Positions 21,484 through 29,401 of a DNA stretch of 33,608 nucleotides are shown here, piece by piece; positions within the stretch are counted from its first letter, which is position 1, and each line of letters starts with the position of its first letter. The notes below the pieces were generated by a model. The model was given only the letters and a program-made list of their open reading frames with translations. It made no database searches and was not told where the DNA came from. The DNA comes from Clostridia bacterium (GTDB lineage: Bacteria > Bacillota > Clostridia > Christensenellales > Borkfalkiaceae), in contig CAAGGZ010000027.1 of NCBI GenBank assembly GCA_900769545.1, positions 1-33,608 of the forward strand, written 5' to 3'. The translations under genes were made by a program, and so were the position numbers.

Positions 21484-22857
21484 TTATTCTTCGTTAAAGA
21501 TTTCCTCTAAAAGAGCGGCCGTGGATAAGTCGTCGTCCGTGGAATTTTCCGTATCTTCCTTTTCGATTTCTTCCATATACGCATCTACGGTATTCCCATC
21601 GGTGTTTTCATCGTCATAACCCTCTAAGACAAGGCTGTTTAAGTCGTTTTCTTTACGCTTGTGACCATAGGCAAAGAACGCGAAAACAGCAATTACAATA
21701 GAGAGAATAAGGGAAACCCAAGCGCACGTGCCAAACTTGATGGAGAAGCTGCTTGAAGCGGAAGAAAGAACCCCGATAATTCCGTTAAATAGATTGTCGA
21801 TGATGGTTTTTCTCAATAAGGAAGTTGCCGCTAAGGGTACAACGCCGATGAGAAGAGGGAGCGGAATGCTACAAGCAATCACTGCTTTTACTTTTATTTC
21901 CTCTTTTTTCTGGAAGAAGTTCTTTATTGTTCTACATAAAAGAAAGAACCAGAAAGTCAACGAAAGAAGCATAAGAATCAGCAAGATGACGGGGATAATA
22001 CTTATAATCGTGGAAATCAAGAAACCGCCGCTACCGTTGAAGATAGAGGTGAGGCTGCCTTCAATGTCATCTTCGTCACCAACAAGCTCTTCCACGGTTT
22101 GCTTTGCTTTTCTTTCTGTGGAGAATTTAGAGAGGACGGATTCTTCCTCTTCTTCGTCCAAATAGAAAATTGCAATGTAGTTTTGGACAGATTCTTCATT
22201 GGCTTCCGTGAAGGAAACGTCTTGTAAATTCGGGTCGTCGCTGTTTGCCATATTACGGTAAACCGCCTTGAATTTTTCACGAGCCAAATTGATAAGTTTC
22301 CATTTGGAAGTGCTTTCCTCAAAAGCGGCGTCCATCAATTCTAACGCCACGGTTTTGACGTATGCGTCGTCGACTCCGACAGAGAGGCGGATATTCTCCA
22401 ATTCTTCCTCGGATAGAGGGGCGTCGTCGTAAGAGAATATGATTTTATTGTTAATTCTTTCAATGAAGTCGTGCTTGAGCTCGTGCTCCATATGTAGTAA
22501 AAGCGTGTTGAGAATATCCGTATAGGACGTATCGAGTAAATCGTTTACGCTGTCGGATATAAGCCGCGCAAGCCCCTGTTTGGGTTTTAATGCGAGCTTT
22601 GCCATTTCTGCGGTGGTTATGGAAATGGGTAAAGCAATCGTGATTTTTGTATCTCCGAAATAATCGTCAAACTCGTCGTGGAATTCCTCGGCGAGTACTG
22701 TTTTATTTAAGTAAAGCGTAAATGTCGTTTTCTGTAAAGGAATCAGAAAATACGAGAGTATAGCTGCAATGCAAAGAAGCGTAACGATAAGGTTACAAAT
22801 AAGTGATTTTTTTGAAAAACGCGGTTGTTTACCGTCTATAGTCTGTTCAAAATCCAT
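21484..22857 (-). CDS. Unknown membrane protein with an acidic C-terminus
   Basis: I do not recognise this 457-residue protein. One transmembrane helix lies at about 18-40, followed by an outside region of about 230 residues with mixed charge, then three more helices (about 278-305, 325-350 and 370-395) and a very acidic cytoplasmic tail (DDENTDGNTV, EEIEKEDTENSTDDD). AAGGAG lies 6 bases before the ATG, and a good promoter lies at 22899-22927. It forms a single-gene unit. No enzyme or transporter motif was seen. Confidence 0.65.
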   Translation of the reverse strand: MDFEQTIDGKQPRFSKKSLICNLIVTLLCIAAILSYFLIPLQKTTFTLYLNKTVLAEEFHDEFDDYFGDTKITIALPISITTAEMAKLALKPKQGLARLISDSVNDLLDTSYTDILNTLLLHMEHELKHDFIERINNKIIFSYDDAPLSEEELENIRLSVGVDDAYVKTVALELMDAAFEESTSKWKLINLAREKFKAVYRNMANSDDPNLQDVSFTEANEESVQNYIAIFYLDEEEEESVLSKFSTERKAKQTVEELVGDEDDIEGSLTSIFNGSGGFLISTIISIIPVILLILMLLSLTFWFFLLCRTIKNFFQKKEEIKVKAVIACSIPLPLLIGVVPLAATSLLRKTIIDNLFNGIIGVLSSASSSFSIKFGTCAWVSLILSIVIAVFAFFAYGHKRKENDLNSLVLEGYDDENTDGNTVDAYMEEIEKEDTENSTDDDLSTAALLEEIFNEE

Positions 22858-22898
22858 AAAATGCTCCTTGCGTTGAATGAAAAGTAATATTTGTTTAA

Positions 22899-22927
22899 AT
22901 TATAACATTTTTCTATATATTCGTCAA
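22899..22927 (-). promoter_or_regulatory. Promoter of the unknown membrane protein gene
   Basis: Minus strand TTGACG (22922-22927), 17-base spacer, TATAAT (22899-22904). Confidence 0.8.
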
Positions 22928-22996
22928 GGGTTTTAAGAAGTATTATCCAAAGGGGCTTGCCTGCTTTGTATAAAAAGGAAAAGCTTTTCACAAGCT

Positions 22997-23119
22997 ATGA
23001 ATATGAAAAAAACGGTGATTTTTGAGACAGATGGAAAGAGACGAGACGAACGTGAAACCTGCTTTCCTGAAATGACAAAAATAGAGCAAAGAAGGGGGCA
23101 GGTACGAGATGACGGGTAA
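22997..23119 (+). CDS. Possible 40-residue peptide upstream of spoVAC
   Basis: A short frame starting MNMKKTVIFETDG and ending RRGQVRDDG overlaps the spoVAC start by 11 bases. It is strongly charged and resembles nothing I know. AAGGA lies 16 bases upstream, too far for a strong site. It could couple translation to spoVAC or be chance. Confidence 0.2.
   Translation: MNMKKTVIFETDGKRRDERETCFPEMTKIEQRRGQVRDDG
23095..23112 (+). repeat. Dispersed motif, copy 2 (spoVAC start)
   Basis: GGGGCAGGTACGAGATGA; includes the spoVAC start codon. Near-identical to 9564-9581. Confidence 0.5.
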
Positions 23120-23561
23120 AAATAGGGAGAATTATAACAAAAATTATATTGCTTACGTCAATTCTTTCGATCCGCCCACAAAACATTTAAAAAATTGCCT
23201 TCGGGCGTTTTTGGTTGGCGGTTTTATTTGCTGCATTGGGCAGTTTTTACGGGAAATCTTTGAAAAAGCGGTGGGGCTTAGCGGCGACGAGTTGGCGTCT
23301 GCGGTCAGTATTTGTCTAATATTTTTAGGCACGCTTTTAACAGGGCTTGGGGTGTATGACAGAATTGGAAGAAACGCAGGGGCTGGCTCTATTGTGCCTA
23401 TCACGGGCTTTGCCAATAGTGTGGCGTCGCCTGCCATTGAATTTAAAACGGAGGGGCTTGTTTACGGTATGGCAGCGAAAATGTTTATCGTAGCAGGGCC
23501 GATTATTGTGTACGGAGTTCTGGCTGGGACGTTGGTGGGACTCATTTATCTATTTTTATGA
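23109..23561 (+). CDS. spoVAC: Stage V sporulation protein AC
   Basis: Membrane component of the channel that moves dipicolinic acid into the forming spore and out at germination; B. subtilis SpoVAC is mechanosensitive. The 150-residue protein has an N-terminal soluble part (YVNSFDPPTKHLKNCLRAF) and about four hydrophobic segments with FLGTLLTGLGVYDRIGRNAGAGSIVPITGFANSVASPAIEFKTEG within, the family signature. The only ribosome site is GGGGG, 10 bases upstream. No SigG-type promoter was found upstream. First gene of spoVAC-spoVAD-spoVAE. Confidence 0.95.
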   Translation: MTGKNRENYNKNYIAYVNSFDPPTKHLKNCLRAFLVGGFICCIGQFLREIFEKAVGLSGDELASAVSICLIFLGTLLTGLGVYDRIGRNAGAGSIVPITGFANSVASPAIEFKTEGLVYGMAAKMFIVAGPIIVYGVLAGTLVGLIYLFL

Positions 23562-23570
23562 CGGTGGAAT

Positions 23571-24569
23571 ATGCAGACAATTTATTTTAAAAACAAACCG
23601 AAAATTCTTGCGACGGGTACGATTGCAGGGCCGAAAGAATGCGCAGGCGTTGTCGGGAAATACGTTGATAAAGCCTTGACGGACGATCGATTTGGGGAGA
23701 GTACTTACGAAAAAGCCGAATGTAAAATGCTTTCGTATGCGATTTCCAAAGCCATTGAAAACGCTGGGGGGAACGAGCAGGACGTCGATATGCTCATTTC
23801 GGGGGATTTGCTCAATCAAATCATTTCTGCTTCCTTTGCGGCGCGAGATTTCGACATTCCCTTTTTAGGGGTGTACGGAGCGTGTTCCACCTTGGCGGAG
23901 AGTTACGCTTTGGCGGCGGCGCTCGTCAACGCAGGGTACTATAAAAAAATTGTTGCGGCGACGGGCAGTCATTTTTCCTCGGCAGAGCGGCAATATCGCT
24001 ATCCGTTGGAGCTTGGTAACACTCGGCCGCCGCAATCGCAGTGGACGGTTACGGGCGCAGGAGGCGCATTCATTGCAGACATGGGTGGGGGGAATGACTC
24101 CACGTGCATTACTTGCGCTACGATTGGAAAGGTGGTGGATTTCGGGATTACGGACGTGAATAATATGGGGGCGGCGATGGCACCTGCCGCTGCAAGCACG
24201 ATATTGACGCATTTGAGGGATACGGGCAGAGAGCCCGATTATTACGACTTAATCGTCACGGGGGATTTGGGTGCGCTGGGGAGTCGTATTGTCAAAGACC
24301 TCACGTGGGAAAAGGGAGTAGATATACAAAATAATCACGTGGATTGCGGCGAGATTATCTACAACGTAATCGAGGACGAGTTTCAGGGCGGAAGCGGCGC
24401 AGGTTGCAGCGCGGTGGTGTTTAATTCCTATATTTTTGATAAATTAAAAAGGCGGAGCATTAACCGTGTGCTGTTGGCGGCTACTGGGGCGTTGCTTTCC
24501 ACTGTTTCCAGCGGTCAGGGGGAGAGTATTCCTTGTATCTGTCACGCCGTAGCGATTGAGAATATGTAG
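23571..24569 (+). CDS. spoVAD: Stage V sporulation protein AD
   Basis: Thiolase-fold protein that binds dipicolinic acid on the SpoVA channel. At 332 residues it matches the usual length. Family regions visible include TGTIAGPKECAGVVGKYVD near the N-terminus, FLGVYGACSTLAESYALAAALV with the thiolase-like cysteine, GAGGAFIADMGGG and the C-terminal GALLSTVSSGQGESIPCICHAVAIE. A GGTGG site lies just before the ATG, nine bases after spoVAC. Confidence 0.96.
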   Translation: MQTIYFKNKPKILATGTIAGPKECAGVVGKYVDKALTDDRFGESTYEKAECKMLSYAISKAIENAGGNEQDVDMLISGDLLNQIISASFAARDFDIPFLGVYGACSTLAESYALAAALVNAGYYKKIVAATGSHFSSAERQYRYPLELGNTRPPQSQWTVTGAGGAFIADMGGGNDSTCITCATIGKVVDFGITDVNNMGAAMAPAAASTILTHLRDTGREPDYYDLIVTGDLGALGSRIVKDLTWEKGVDIQNNHVDCGEIIYNVIEDEFQGGSGAGCSAVVFNSYIFDKLKRRSINRVLLAATGALLSTVSSGQGESIPCICHAVAIENM

Positions 24570-24579
24570 TGAGGTGGCT

Positions 24580-24963
24580 ATGTTTGATGCCTATTTAGAG
24601 ATATTTTGGAATTTTGCAAAAGCGTTTGCGGTGGGCGGTTTGATTTGTATGATTGCACAAATCGTTATCAATTTCACCGATTTGACGGCAGGGAAAATTT
24701 TGGTGTTGTTTATGCTGATTGGCGTTGGGCTTCAGGGGTTGGGGCTTTATCAATATTTGGTGGAGTTTGCCGGCGCAGGGGCGACTGTACCGATTAGCGG
24801 TTTTGGGTATTTGCTTGCCAACGGAGCGATGAAAGGAGCGGAAAAGGGCTTTTTCGGAGCGGTAACGGGGGCTCTATCTTCCGCGAGCGCAGGCGTTTCG
24901 GCGGCGGTGATTTTTTCCTTTATGATGGCGATGCTGTTTCGCTCTAAAAGTAAAAAGAATTGA
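24580..24963 (+). CDS. spoVAE: Stage V sporulation protein AE (SpoVAEb type)
   Basis: Third component of the dipicolinic-acid channel. The 127-residue membrane protein has about four hydrophobic segments and the motif EFAGAGATVPISGFGYLLANGAMKGAEK, which parallels the NAGAGSIVPITGFAN motif of SpoVAC. The ATG at 24580 was chosen over 24556 because GAGGTGG lies 4 bases upstream and the earlier start is inside spoVAD. The spoVACDE set without spoVAA, AB or AF is the minimal form common in Clostridia. Confidence 0.95.
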   Translation: MFDAYLEIFWNFAKAFAVGGLICMIAQIVINFTDLTAGKILVLFMLIGVGLQGLGLYQYLVEFAGAGATVPISGFGYLLANGAMKGAEKGFFGAVTGALSSASAGVSAAVIFSFMMAMLFRSKSKKN

Positions 24964-25003
24964 GAAAACCCCTGTAAAAGTAAGAATTTTTACAGGGGTT
25001 TTC
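24964..25003. terminator. Terminator of spoVACDE, shared with the convergent gene
   Basis: Sixteen-base arms GAAAACCCCTGTAAAA and TTTTACAGGGGTTTTC with an 8-base loop, followed by TTTATAG. Confidence 0.88.
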
Positions 25004-25023
25004 TTTATAGGAAGTTATTTAGT

Positions 25024-26220
25024 TTAGTCTTCTTTAGGGGTGTTATCCTCGACGTTTTTGGGTGTTTCCGTAGCGGCAGAGAATTGATTTTGAGTTTGCA
25101 TTTGACTTGCCGCCAATTGCGCCATCATTTCTTTAATTAAATCTTGTTGATTGAGCTGTTGTTCTCTTAAAATCTGTTTTTTCATTTCAAGCTCTAACTT
25201 TTGCTGTTCTTCATGCTCTTTAAGACGTTCGATACGGCGGATTTCTTGAAATTCGCGGTTTGTCTTGTCTGTAAGTTCGCTTAATTTTTTGGTTTCAGTT
25301 TCAAGTTCCAACAGATTTGCTTTTTGAAGATTTTCTGAATGATTAAAGAAGAAAATGGTTAGAATGGTATAAGCTGAGTTTGCAAGCGCGATTGGTGCAA
25401 CGCCGCCGGCATGGGGCGCAAAGGCGCTAAACCCAAACAGGAAGAATATAGCCGCCAGTACGCACAAACGGTTGGTGGGCATTGTCGCTGTGAATTTAAA
25501 TTCTCCATCTCGATAAGATCTAGCCAATCTGTCATAATAACTGCCGATAGATTCATAAGATTTAATGAAGAAGTCAAGACAGAAGAATACGAAAACAACT
25601 GCGAGTGTAACAAGAAGAACAAGCCCAATGCCTACGCCGCCAAGGGCGCAGCTTGCTGTTTCCGCTACGTCGCTGGCACCGCTAAAACCAAGATTGCCTG
25701 CGTCCGACGCAACGTCTTGAATTGCATTGCTTGCTTTTATTCCGATAACGATAATTGCAATAATTGCTATGAGGAGAAGGATAAATGCGATGATTGCAAG
25801 GGTTTTTAAGATTGTAAAAATTGTTTTGTAAAAAGAGGGGTATTTTTTTAATTTATCAATTTCTGTAATTTGAAACGCTTTCTTGTTGGCGTATAATTTC
25901 CAACAGGAAATCATAGGAATTAAGGGCGCTGCGAGAATGGCTCCGTAAATAAGTAATGGAATAATGTTCGCTAGTGATATATCACGGAGAGAAGAAAGAT
26001 TGGTTATGACATTGGAAAGGTGTAAAACAAAAATAACGGTCATTACAATAGAATACGCTAAGAAAAGAGGAGAATGAAATATATCCTCAATTATTTTTCT
26101 TTGCTTTTCTTTTATAATATCCACTTTTTCTTGTTGCGCTAAAACGGCGACGCGTCGTTGACAGGTTGGACATATTAAAATGTCGTCCGGGAGTTCAGTT
26201 TTGCATTGTTTACAAATCAT
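25024..26220 (-). CDS. Zinc-ribbon multi-pass membrane protein with C-terminal coiled coil
   Basis: I do not recognise this 398-residue protein. It begins with a zinc ribbon (C3, C6, C17, C20: CKQC, CPTC), then has about six hydrophobic segments (near 50-70, 85-105, 140-165, 200-220, 255-275, 285-300) and ends in a long Glu/Gln/Lys-rich coiled coil (about 305-370) with a polar tail. GGAGGT lies 5 bases before the ATG. Its promoter spacer is filled by the operator of the divergent XRE gene, so it is the likely regulatory target. The order zinc-ribbon membrane protein plus XRE repressor recalls the cassette at 1371-2415. Confidence 0.7.
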   Translation of the reverse strand: MICKQCKTELPDDILICPTCQRRVAVLAQQEKVDIIKEKQRKIIEDIFHSPLFLAYSIVMTVIFVLHLSNVITNLSSLRDISLANIIPLLIYGAILAAPLIPMISCWKLYANKKAFQITEIDKLKKYPSFYKTIFTILKTLAIIAFILLLIAIIAIIVIGIKASNAIQDVASDAGNLGFSGASDVAETASCALGGVGIGLVLLVTLAVVFVFFCLDFFIKSYESIGSYYDRLARSYRDGEFKFTATMPTNRLCVLAAIFFLFGFSAFAPHAGGVAPIALANSAYTILTIFFFNHSENLQKANLLELETETKKLSELTDKTNREFQEIRRIERLKEHEEQQKLELEMKKQILREQQLNQQDLIKEMMAQLAASQMQTQNQFSAATETPKNVEDNTPKED

Positions 26221-26261
26221 AAAGACCTCCTTATTTGCTTTTGTATAGATTTGTAAGATTT

Positions 26262-26290
26262 ATTATAATCTAATTATAATTAGAAGTCAA
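26262..26290 (-). promoter_or_regulatory. Promoter of the zinc-ribbon membrane protein gene
   Basis: Minus strand TTGACT (26285-26290), 17-base spacer, TATAAT (26262-26267). The spacer is an operator palindrome. Confidence 0.85.
26269..26284. promoter_or_regulatory. XRE operator in the divergent promoter spacer
   Basis: Perfect 16-base palindrome TCTAATTATAATTAGA, directly adjacent to the -35 and leaving one base before the -10, the same placement as 1646-1661 in the other XRE module. Confidence 0.7.
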
Positions 26291-26299
26291 GCATTTTTA

Positions 26300-26315
26300 T
26301 CTAATTATTGTTAGA
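26300..26315. promoter_or_regulatory. XRE operator over the repressor's own -10
   Basis: TCTAATTATTGTTAGA, matching the other copy in 14 of 16 bases. It overlaps the -10 of the XRE gene by four bases. Centre-to-centre distance is 31 bases. Confidence 0.65.
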
Positions 26316-26317
26316 AT
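26312..26317 (+). promoter_or_regulatory. Extended -10 of the XRE gene (leaderless start)
   Basis: TAGAAT preceded by TGT (an extended -10); no good -35. It ends six bases before the ATG at 26324, so transcription should start at the initiation codon. Confidence 0.55.
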
Positions 26318-26323
26318 ATTTAT

Positions 26324-26542
26324 ATGAAAGAATTTGATATGCGAATTTTTGCGGAAAGATTAAAATTTTTACGCTTAGAAAAAAATATAGGGCAGAATTT
26401 GCTTGCGAAAGAATTAGAGGTGAGCAACGCTTCTATTAGTTATTGGGAAAATGCCAAACAGGAACCTTCTGTTGCGGTGCTGTATAAGATTGCCGTCTAT
26501 TTTGGTGTGACGGCAGATTATTTATTGGGGTTGGAAGATTAA
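26324..26542 (+). CDS. XRE-family transcriptional repressor
   Basis: A 72-residue Cro/C1-type regulator. The helix-turn-helix NLLAKELEVSNASISYWENAKQEPS (about 25-49) and the C-terminal KIAVYFGVTADYLLGLED are typical of short XRE repressors. The start at 26324 has no ribosome site and lies six bases after an extended -10, implying leaderless mRNA; a Met at 26339 preceded by GAAAGAA is the alternative. The two palindromes in the intergenic region predict that it represses itself and the zinc-ribbon membrane protein gene. The stop codon is inside the shared terminator. Confidence 0.85.
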   Translation: MKEFDMRIFAERLKFLRLEKNIGQNLLAKELEVSNASISYWENAKQEPSVAVLYKIAVYFGVTADYLLGLED

Positions 26543-26568
26543 AACGCTCTGCTTAGGCAGAGCGTTTT
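26541..26568. terminator. Shared bidirectional terminator
   Basis: Twelve-base perfect arms AAAACGCTCTGC and GCAGAGCGTTTT around TTAG. It ends the XRE gene (plus) and yunB (minus) and overlaps both stop codons. Confidence 0.88.
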
Positions 26569-27265
26569 ATGGTGTTAAATTGGCTTTGTTTCCGAAAATA
26601 TCCGATTGCAGATAGGCGTCGGGGACGGTACCGACGATGACGGATTCGCCTACCAAAATATCGGTCGCAACGGCGAAATTTTCCGTTCTCGATGGCATAA
26701 CAATACTGATGTCAGCCACGACGTTTAAGTAAATAGAATGCTTGGTTTGGTTGATTCCTACGCTCTCGAAAGAAGAGGAAAAACCGCAGGAAACGCTGCT
26801 CACGGGGATAATACGGAAGTGGATATTCGGGCCTAAGCCAGCGAAGGCTTCGATGCCTGTCAATGCGCCTAAAGGAACGGGGATTCCGTTAAGACTTAGG
26901 TTTTTGAGGTTGGACTGGGAAATGGAAGCCGTATCTCGCGCAATTTTATTGATTTTTAACGGATTGGCGGCGACGGCAACGATATTGCCAGCCTCGTCTC
27001 GGTCTATTCGGACAAGGTCTTCGTAACGCATTTCGTCGCTCAAGGTATAGTACACGGCGTCGTTGACGGCAATGGTGGTGCTGGCGCGCATAGTCGCTTC
27101 GCTGATGGAAATCAAAACACGCGTGACGTTGCGCTGGAAATAAACGAATAGGGCAATCGCCAAAAACAGGATTGTCAGCAGAATACACAACCATTTTCGA
27201 CGGCAAAATCGCCGTTTTTTTTGTTTATAGTGGGGGAGCGCATACTCGTGAAAGCGATTTTTCAT
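26567..27265 (-). CDS. yunB: Sporulation protein YunB
   Basis: YunB is a SigE-controlled membrane protein required for efficient sporulation in B. subtilis. The 232-residue product has a basic cytoplasmic N-terminus, one transmembrane helix (about 25-43) and an outside domain with the family features: VRIDRDEAGNIVAVAANPLKINKI, GIPVPLGALTGIEAFAGLGPNIHFRIIP, FESVGINQTKHSIYLNV and VGESVIVGTVPDAYL. Biochemical role unknown. Its ATG overlaps the murG stop (ATGA), so its translation is coupled to murG, an unusual partner. Confidence 0.9.
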   Translation of the reverse strand: MKNRFHEYALPHYKQKKRRFCRRKWLCILLTILFLAIALFVYFQRNVTRVLISISEATMRASTTIAVNDAVYYTLSDEMRYEDLVRIDRDEAGNIVAVAANPLKINKIARDTASISQSNLKNLSLNGIPVPLGALTGIEAFAGLGPNIHFRIIPVSSVSCGFSSSFESVGINQTKHSIYLNVVADISIVMPSRTENFAVATDILVGESVIVGTVPDAYLQSDIFGNKANLTP

Positions 27266-28311
27266 TGTAACGCCTTGCGCAGGCTCCGTAAAATATTTTC
27301 ATTCCCCCTCGCAAAGTCCGTATCGCCCAATCGTTGTTTTAGCTCTGTATCTAAAAACGTTTCGTTAATAGCAATCGGGAGCTTTTCCAAGTCGCTTTGT
27401 GCAAGTACGCGGCAGAGCTTTTTATTTGCAAAGTATGCGGCGTTTTCAATTTGGTCGCCTCGGGTCTGTCCTTCTAAGGGAATGAAAAGGGCGGGCTTTT
27501 TTAATGCCAAAATTTCAAAAATTGCGCCTGCGCCCGCGCGCGAGATAATGACGTCTGCAGCGGCATAGGCAGTACCCATGTCTGCGATGAAATCAAATTG
27601 TCGGTAATTTTGCATTGTATGATTTACCGTATTTCCCTTGCCGCAAACGTGCAAAACAAAAAAGCTTTTGGTCAGGTTTTTTAAGCATTTGAAAACGGCT
27701 TCGTTGATGGCGGCGCTCCCGCTGCCGCCTCCGAAAATTAGGAGAACCTTTGCTTTGAAAGGAATATCCAACTTTTTTCTTGCGTCCGCCCTTGTGGCGG
27801 ACAAAATCGACCGTCGAATGGGCGCGCCGCTATATTCCCCGTGGCGGAACTTTTCCGCTGTTTCGGGGAAGGACGTGAACACCCTCTCGCATTTGCTTGC
27901 GCATAACTTATTGGAAAGCCCGGGCGAGAAATCGCTCTCGTGCGCGAAACAAGGTATATGCAGTTTCCGCGCGGCGAAAACGACGGGCAGCGAAACGTAG
28001 CCGCCCTTGGAAAATACCAGATCGGGGCGAATGGTCAATAAGCCTTCCGTTGCTTGTTTTTGCGCTCTCGCAAGCGCGGCAGGGATTTTTAAATTGCGCT
28101 TAAAGCCTGAAAATCCACCCCCTCGAATGAGTTTGGGACACTCAATTTCATAAAAGGGGAGCTTCCATTCGGAAATTAGTGTTTTTTCAATGCCGTTCGT
28201 GCCCATATAGGCAACGTCCGCTTCGCCTGTGGATAAAATTTCTTCAATTAGGGCGAGGTTGGGGATTACATGTCCTGCGCTACCGCCGCCCGTAAACAGT
28301 ATTTTTTTCAT
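27262..28311 (-). CDS. murG: UDP-GlcNAc--lipid I N-acetylglucosaminyltransferase MurG
   Basis: Adds GlcNAc to lipid I to form lipid II for cell-wall synthesis at the inner membrane face. The 349-residue protein has the N-terminal loop FTGGGSAGHVIPNLAL (6-21), GLLTIRPDLVFSKGGYVSLPVV, the HESDFSPGLSNKL loop, and the UDP-GlcNAc site LLIFGGGSGSAAINE with IISRAGAGAIFEILALKKPALFIPL. The clostridial form is clear. It lies outside any dcw cluster and next to a sporulation gene, so it could be a sole or an additional copy. GGAG lies 6 bases before the ATG, inside a small hairpin. Confidence 0.94.
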   Translation of the reverse strand: MKKILFTGGGSAGHVIPNLALIEEILSTGEADVAYMGTNGIEKTLISEWKLPFYEIECPKLIRGGGFSGFKRNLKIPAALARAQKQATEGLLTIRPDLVFSKGGYVSLPVVFAARKLHIPCFAHESDFSPGLSNKLCASKCERVFTSFPETAEKFRHGEYSGAPIRRSILSATRADARKKLDIPFKAKVLLIFGGGSGSAAINEAVFKCLKNLTKSFFVLHVCGKGNTVNHTMQNYRQFDFIADMGTAYAAADVIISRAGAGAIFEILALKKPALFIPLEGQTRGDQIENAAYFANKKLCRVLAQSDLEKLPIAINETFLDTELKQRLGDTDFARGNENILRSLRKALQ

Positions 28312-28317
28312 AGCACA

Positions 28318-28340
28318 CTCCGCTATTATTATAGGCGGAG
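28318..28340 (-). promoter_or_regulatory. Hairpin over the murG ribosome site and a -10
   Basis: On the minus strand CTCCGC and GCGGAG arms enclose 11 bases that include TATAAT (28328-28333). The right arm holds the murG ribosome site GGAG. The -35 at the right distance (CATAAA) is poor. Confidence 0.35.
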
Positions 28341-28351
28341 AGGCGCTTGGT

Positions 28352-29275
28352 TTATGTATACAACGCCATTGTTTTTTTCACTTCTTTGCCGATTTTTTCG
28401 CGGAGTGAAAGCGGTTCGATTACTGTTATGCCAGCTCCGAAGGAAAGGAGCTTGGAAAGCAGAGCGTCCTCGTCGTTAAGGACAGCTTCGGCGTACCACT
28501 TATCGCCTTGTTGGCGCAACGATTCGACACCCAGCCAATCTTGCATAGCGGAGAGCGCGGATTTTGAAACTTCTAAGCGAACGTTCACAGTCTTTGCCGC
28601 CGTATGAGAGGAAAATATGGACTCCTTCTCGAAGGAGCGTTTCAAGAAATGCTCCTTCGTTTGTATGGCGGCGATGATTTTTCCCAAGGAAAAGGTGCGA
28701 AAACTGCGTTTTTTATGGCAAAAGGCATAGACGTGCCATGCGTTTTTTTGAAAAATCAACGCGTGCGGCTCGATTTTGCGTAAACTGCGTTCGTTGCGAG
28801 GGGAAAGATATTCGATTTCCAAAAGGTAACGTTCCTGTATGCAACATTTTATCAGGCGAAGTTTTTCTGTAAAAGCGTTTAATCCGTCCCAGCCGCTGCT
28901 GTCAATAAAGAGCGAACCTGTTTCTTCCGCGCAAAACAACGTTTTATTTTCCGTTTTTTCCTGTGAAGAGAATTTTTTCTTTGCCTGCAAAAAGCGAGCT
29001 TCGCCGTACTGTTCGTAGGCGATGGAAAGCGCTTCTTGCGTGCTTGCGTACTCCGCTTCCGTCATAAAATTTAAGGGGAGTTTATAGCATTCCGATAAAA
29101 AGATTCCGCCGTCTCTGCCGCGCTTGACTTGCAGGGGAACGCATACGGAGAGCTTCTCCACGTAACGGTACACGGTGCGCGTGGAGAGCTCGTATTTGCG
29201 CGCGAGATAAGTTGCGGTAAGTTTTTGTCTTTGTAAAAGCTCGAAAAGAATATCCAGTAAAATTTTGAATTGCAT
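28352..29275 (-). CDS. HTH and WYL-domain transcriptional regulator
   Basis: The 307-residue protein has an N-terminal winged helix (LLDILFELLQRQKLTATYLARKYELSTRTVYRYVEKLS, about 5-43), then a WYL domain at about 140-215 with RYLLEIEYLSPRNERSLRKIEPHALIFQKNAWHVYAFCHKKRSFRTFSLGKI. WYL domains bind small ligands or nucleic acids and control repressors of stress, metabolism and defence genes. The ATG at 29275 was chosen because AAGGA lies 8 bases upstream. A palindrome over its own promoter suggests autoregulation. Target genes are unknown; no defence genes are near. Confidence 0.85.
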   Translation of the reverse strand: MQFKILLDILFELLQRQKLTATYLARKYELSTRTVYRYVEKLSVCVPLQVKRGRDGGIFLSECYKLPLNFMTEAEYASTQEALSIAYEQYGEARFLQAKKKFSSQEKTENKTLFCAEETGSLFIDSSGWDGLNAFTEKLRLIKCCIQERYLLEIEYLSPRNERSLRKIEPHALIFQKNAWHVYAFCHKKRSFRTFSLGKIIAAIQTKEHFLKRSFEKESIFSSHTAAKTVNVRLEVSKSALSAMQDWLGVESLRQQGDKWYAEAVLNDEDALLSKLLSFGAGITVIEPLSLREKIGKEVKKTMALYT

Positions 29276-29306
29276 CTGTTTTTCCTTGTAAATAGAATCG
29301 GAGTGT

Positions 29307-29335
29307 ATTGTAGCATACTTGACAGGAGTTGTCAA
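29307..29335 (-). promoter_or_regulatory. Promoter of the WYL regulator with overlapping palindrome
   Basis: Minus strand TTGACA (29330-29335), 17-base spacer, TACAAT (29307-29312). The inverted repeat CTTGACA-N5-TGTCAAG (29318-29336) covers the -35 and half the spacer and is a likely autoregulatory site. Confidence 0.7.
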
Positions 29336-29401
29336 GATATGTCTGCCGCTTTTTTTGCTCGGAAAGGGGTAGGGAAAATCGGGCTGTGGCAGGCAAAACG
29401 C

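Noticed and set aside
22929..23100. SigG promoter for spoVACDE
   Set aside because: Expected for this operon, but no sequence close to the SigG -10 (CATWHTA) with a -35 at the right distance was found.
29341..29401. Hidden gene or RNA between the WYL regulator and the tyrS promoter
   Set aside because: Only about 60 bases without reading frame, strong fold or motif.
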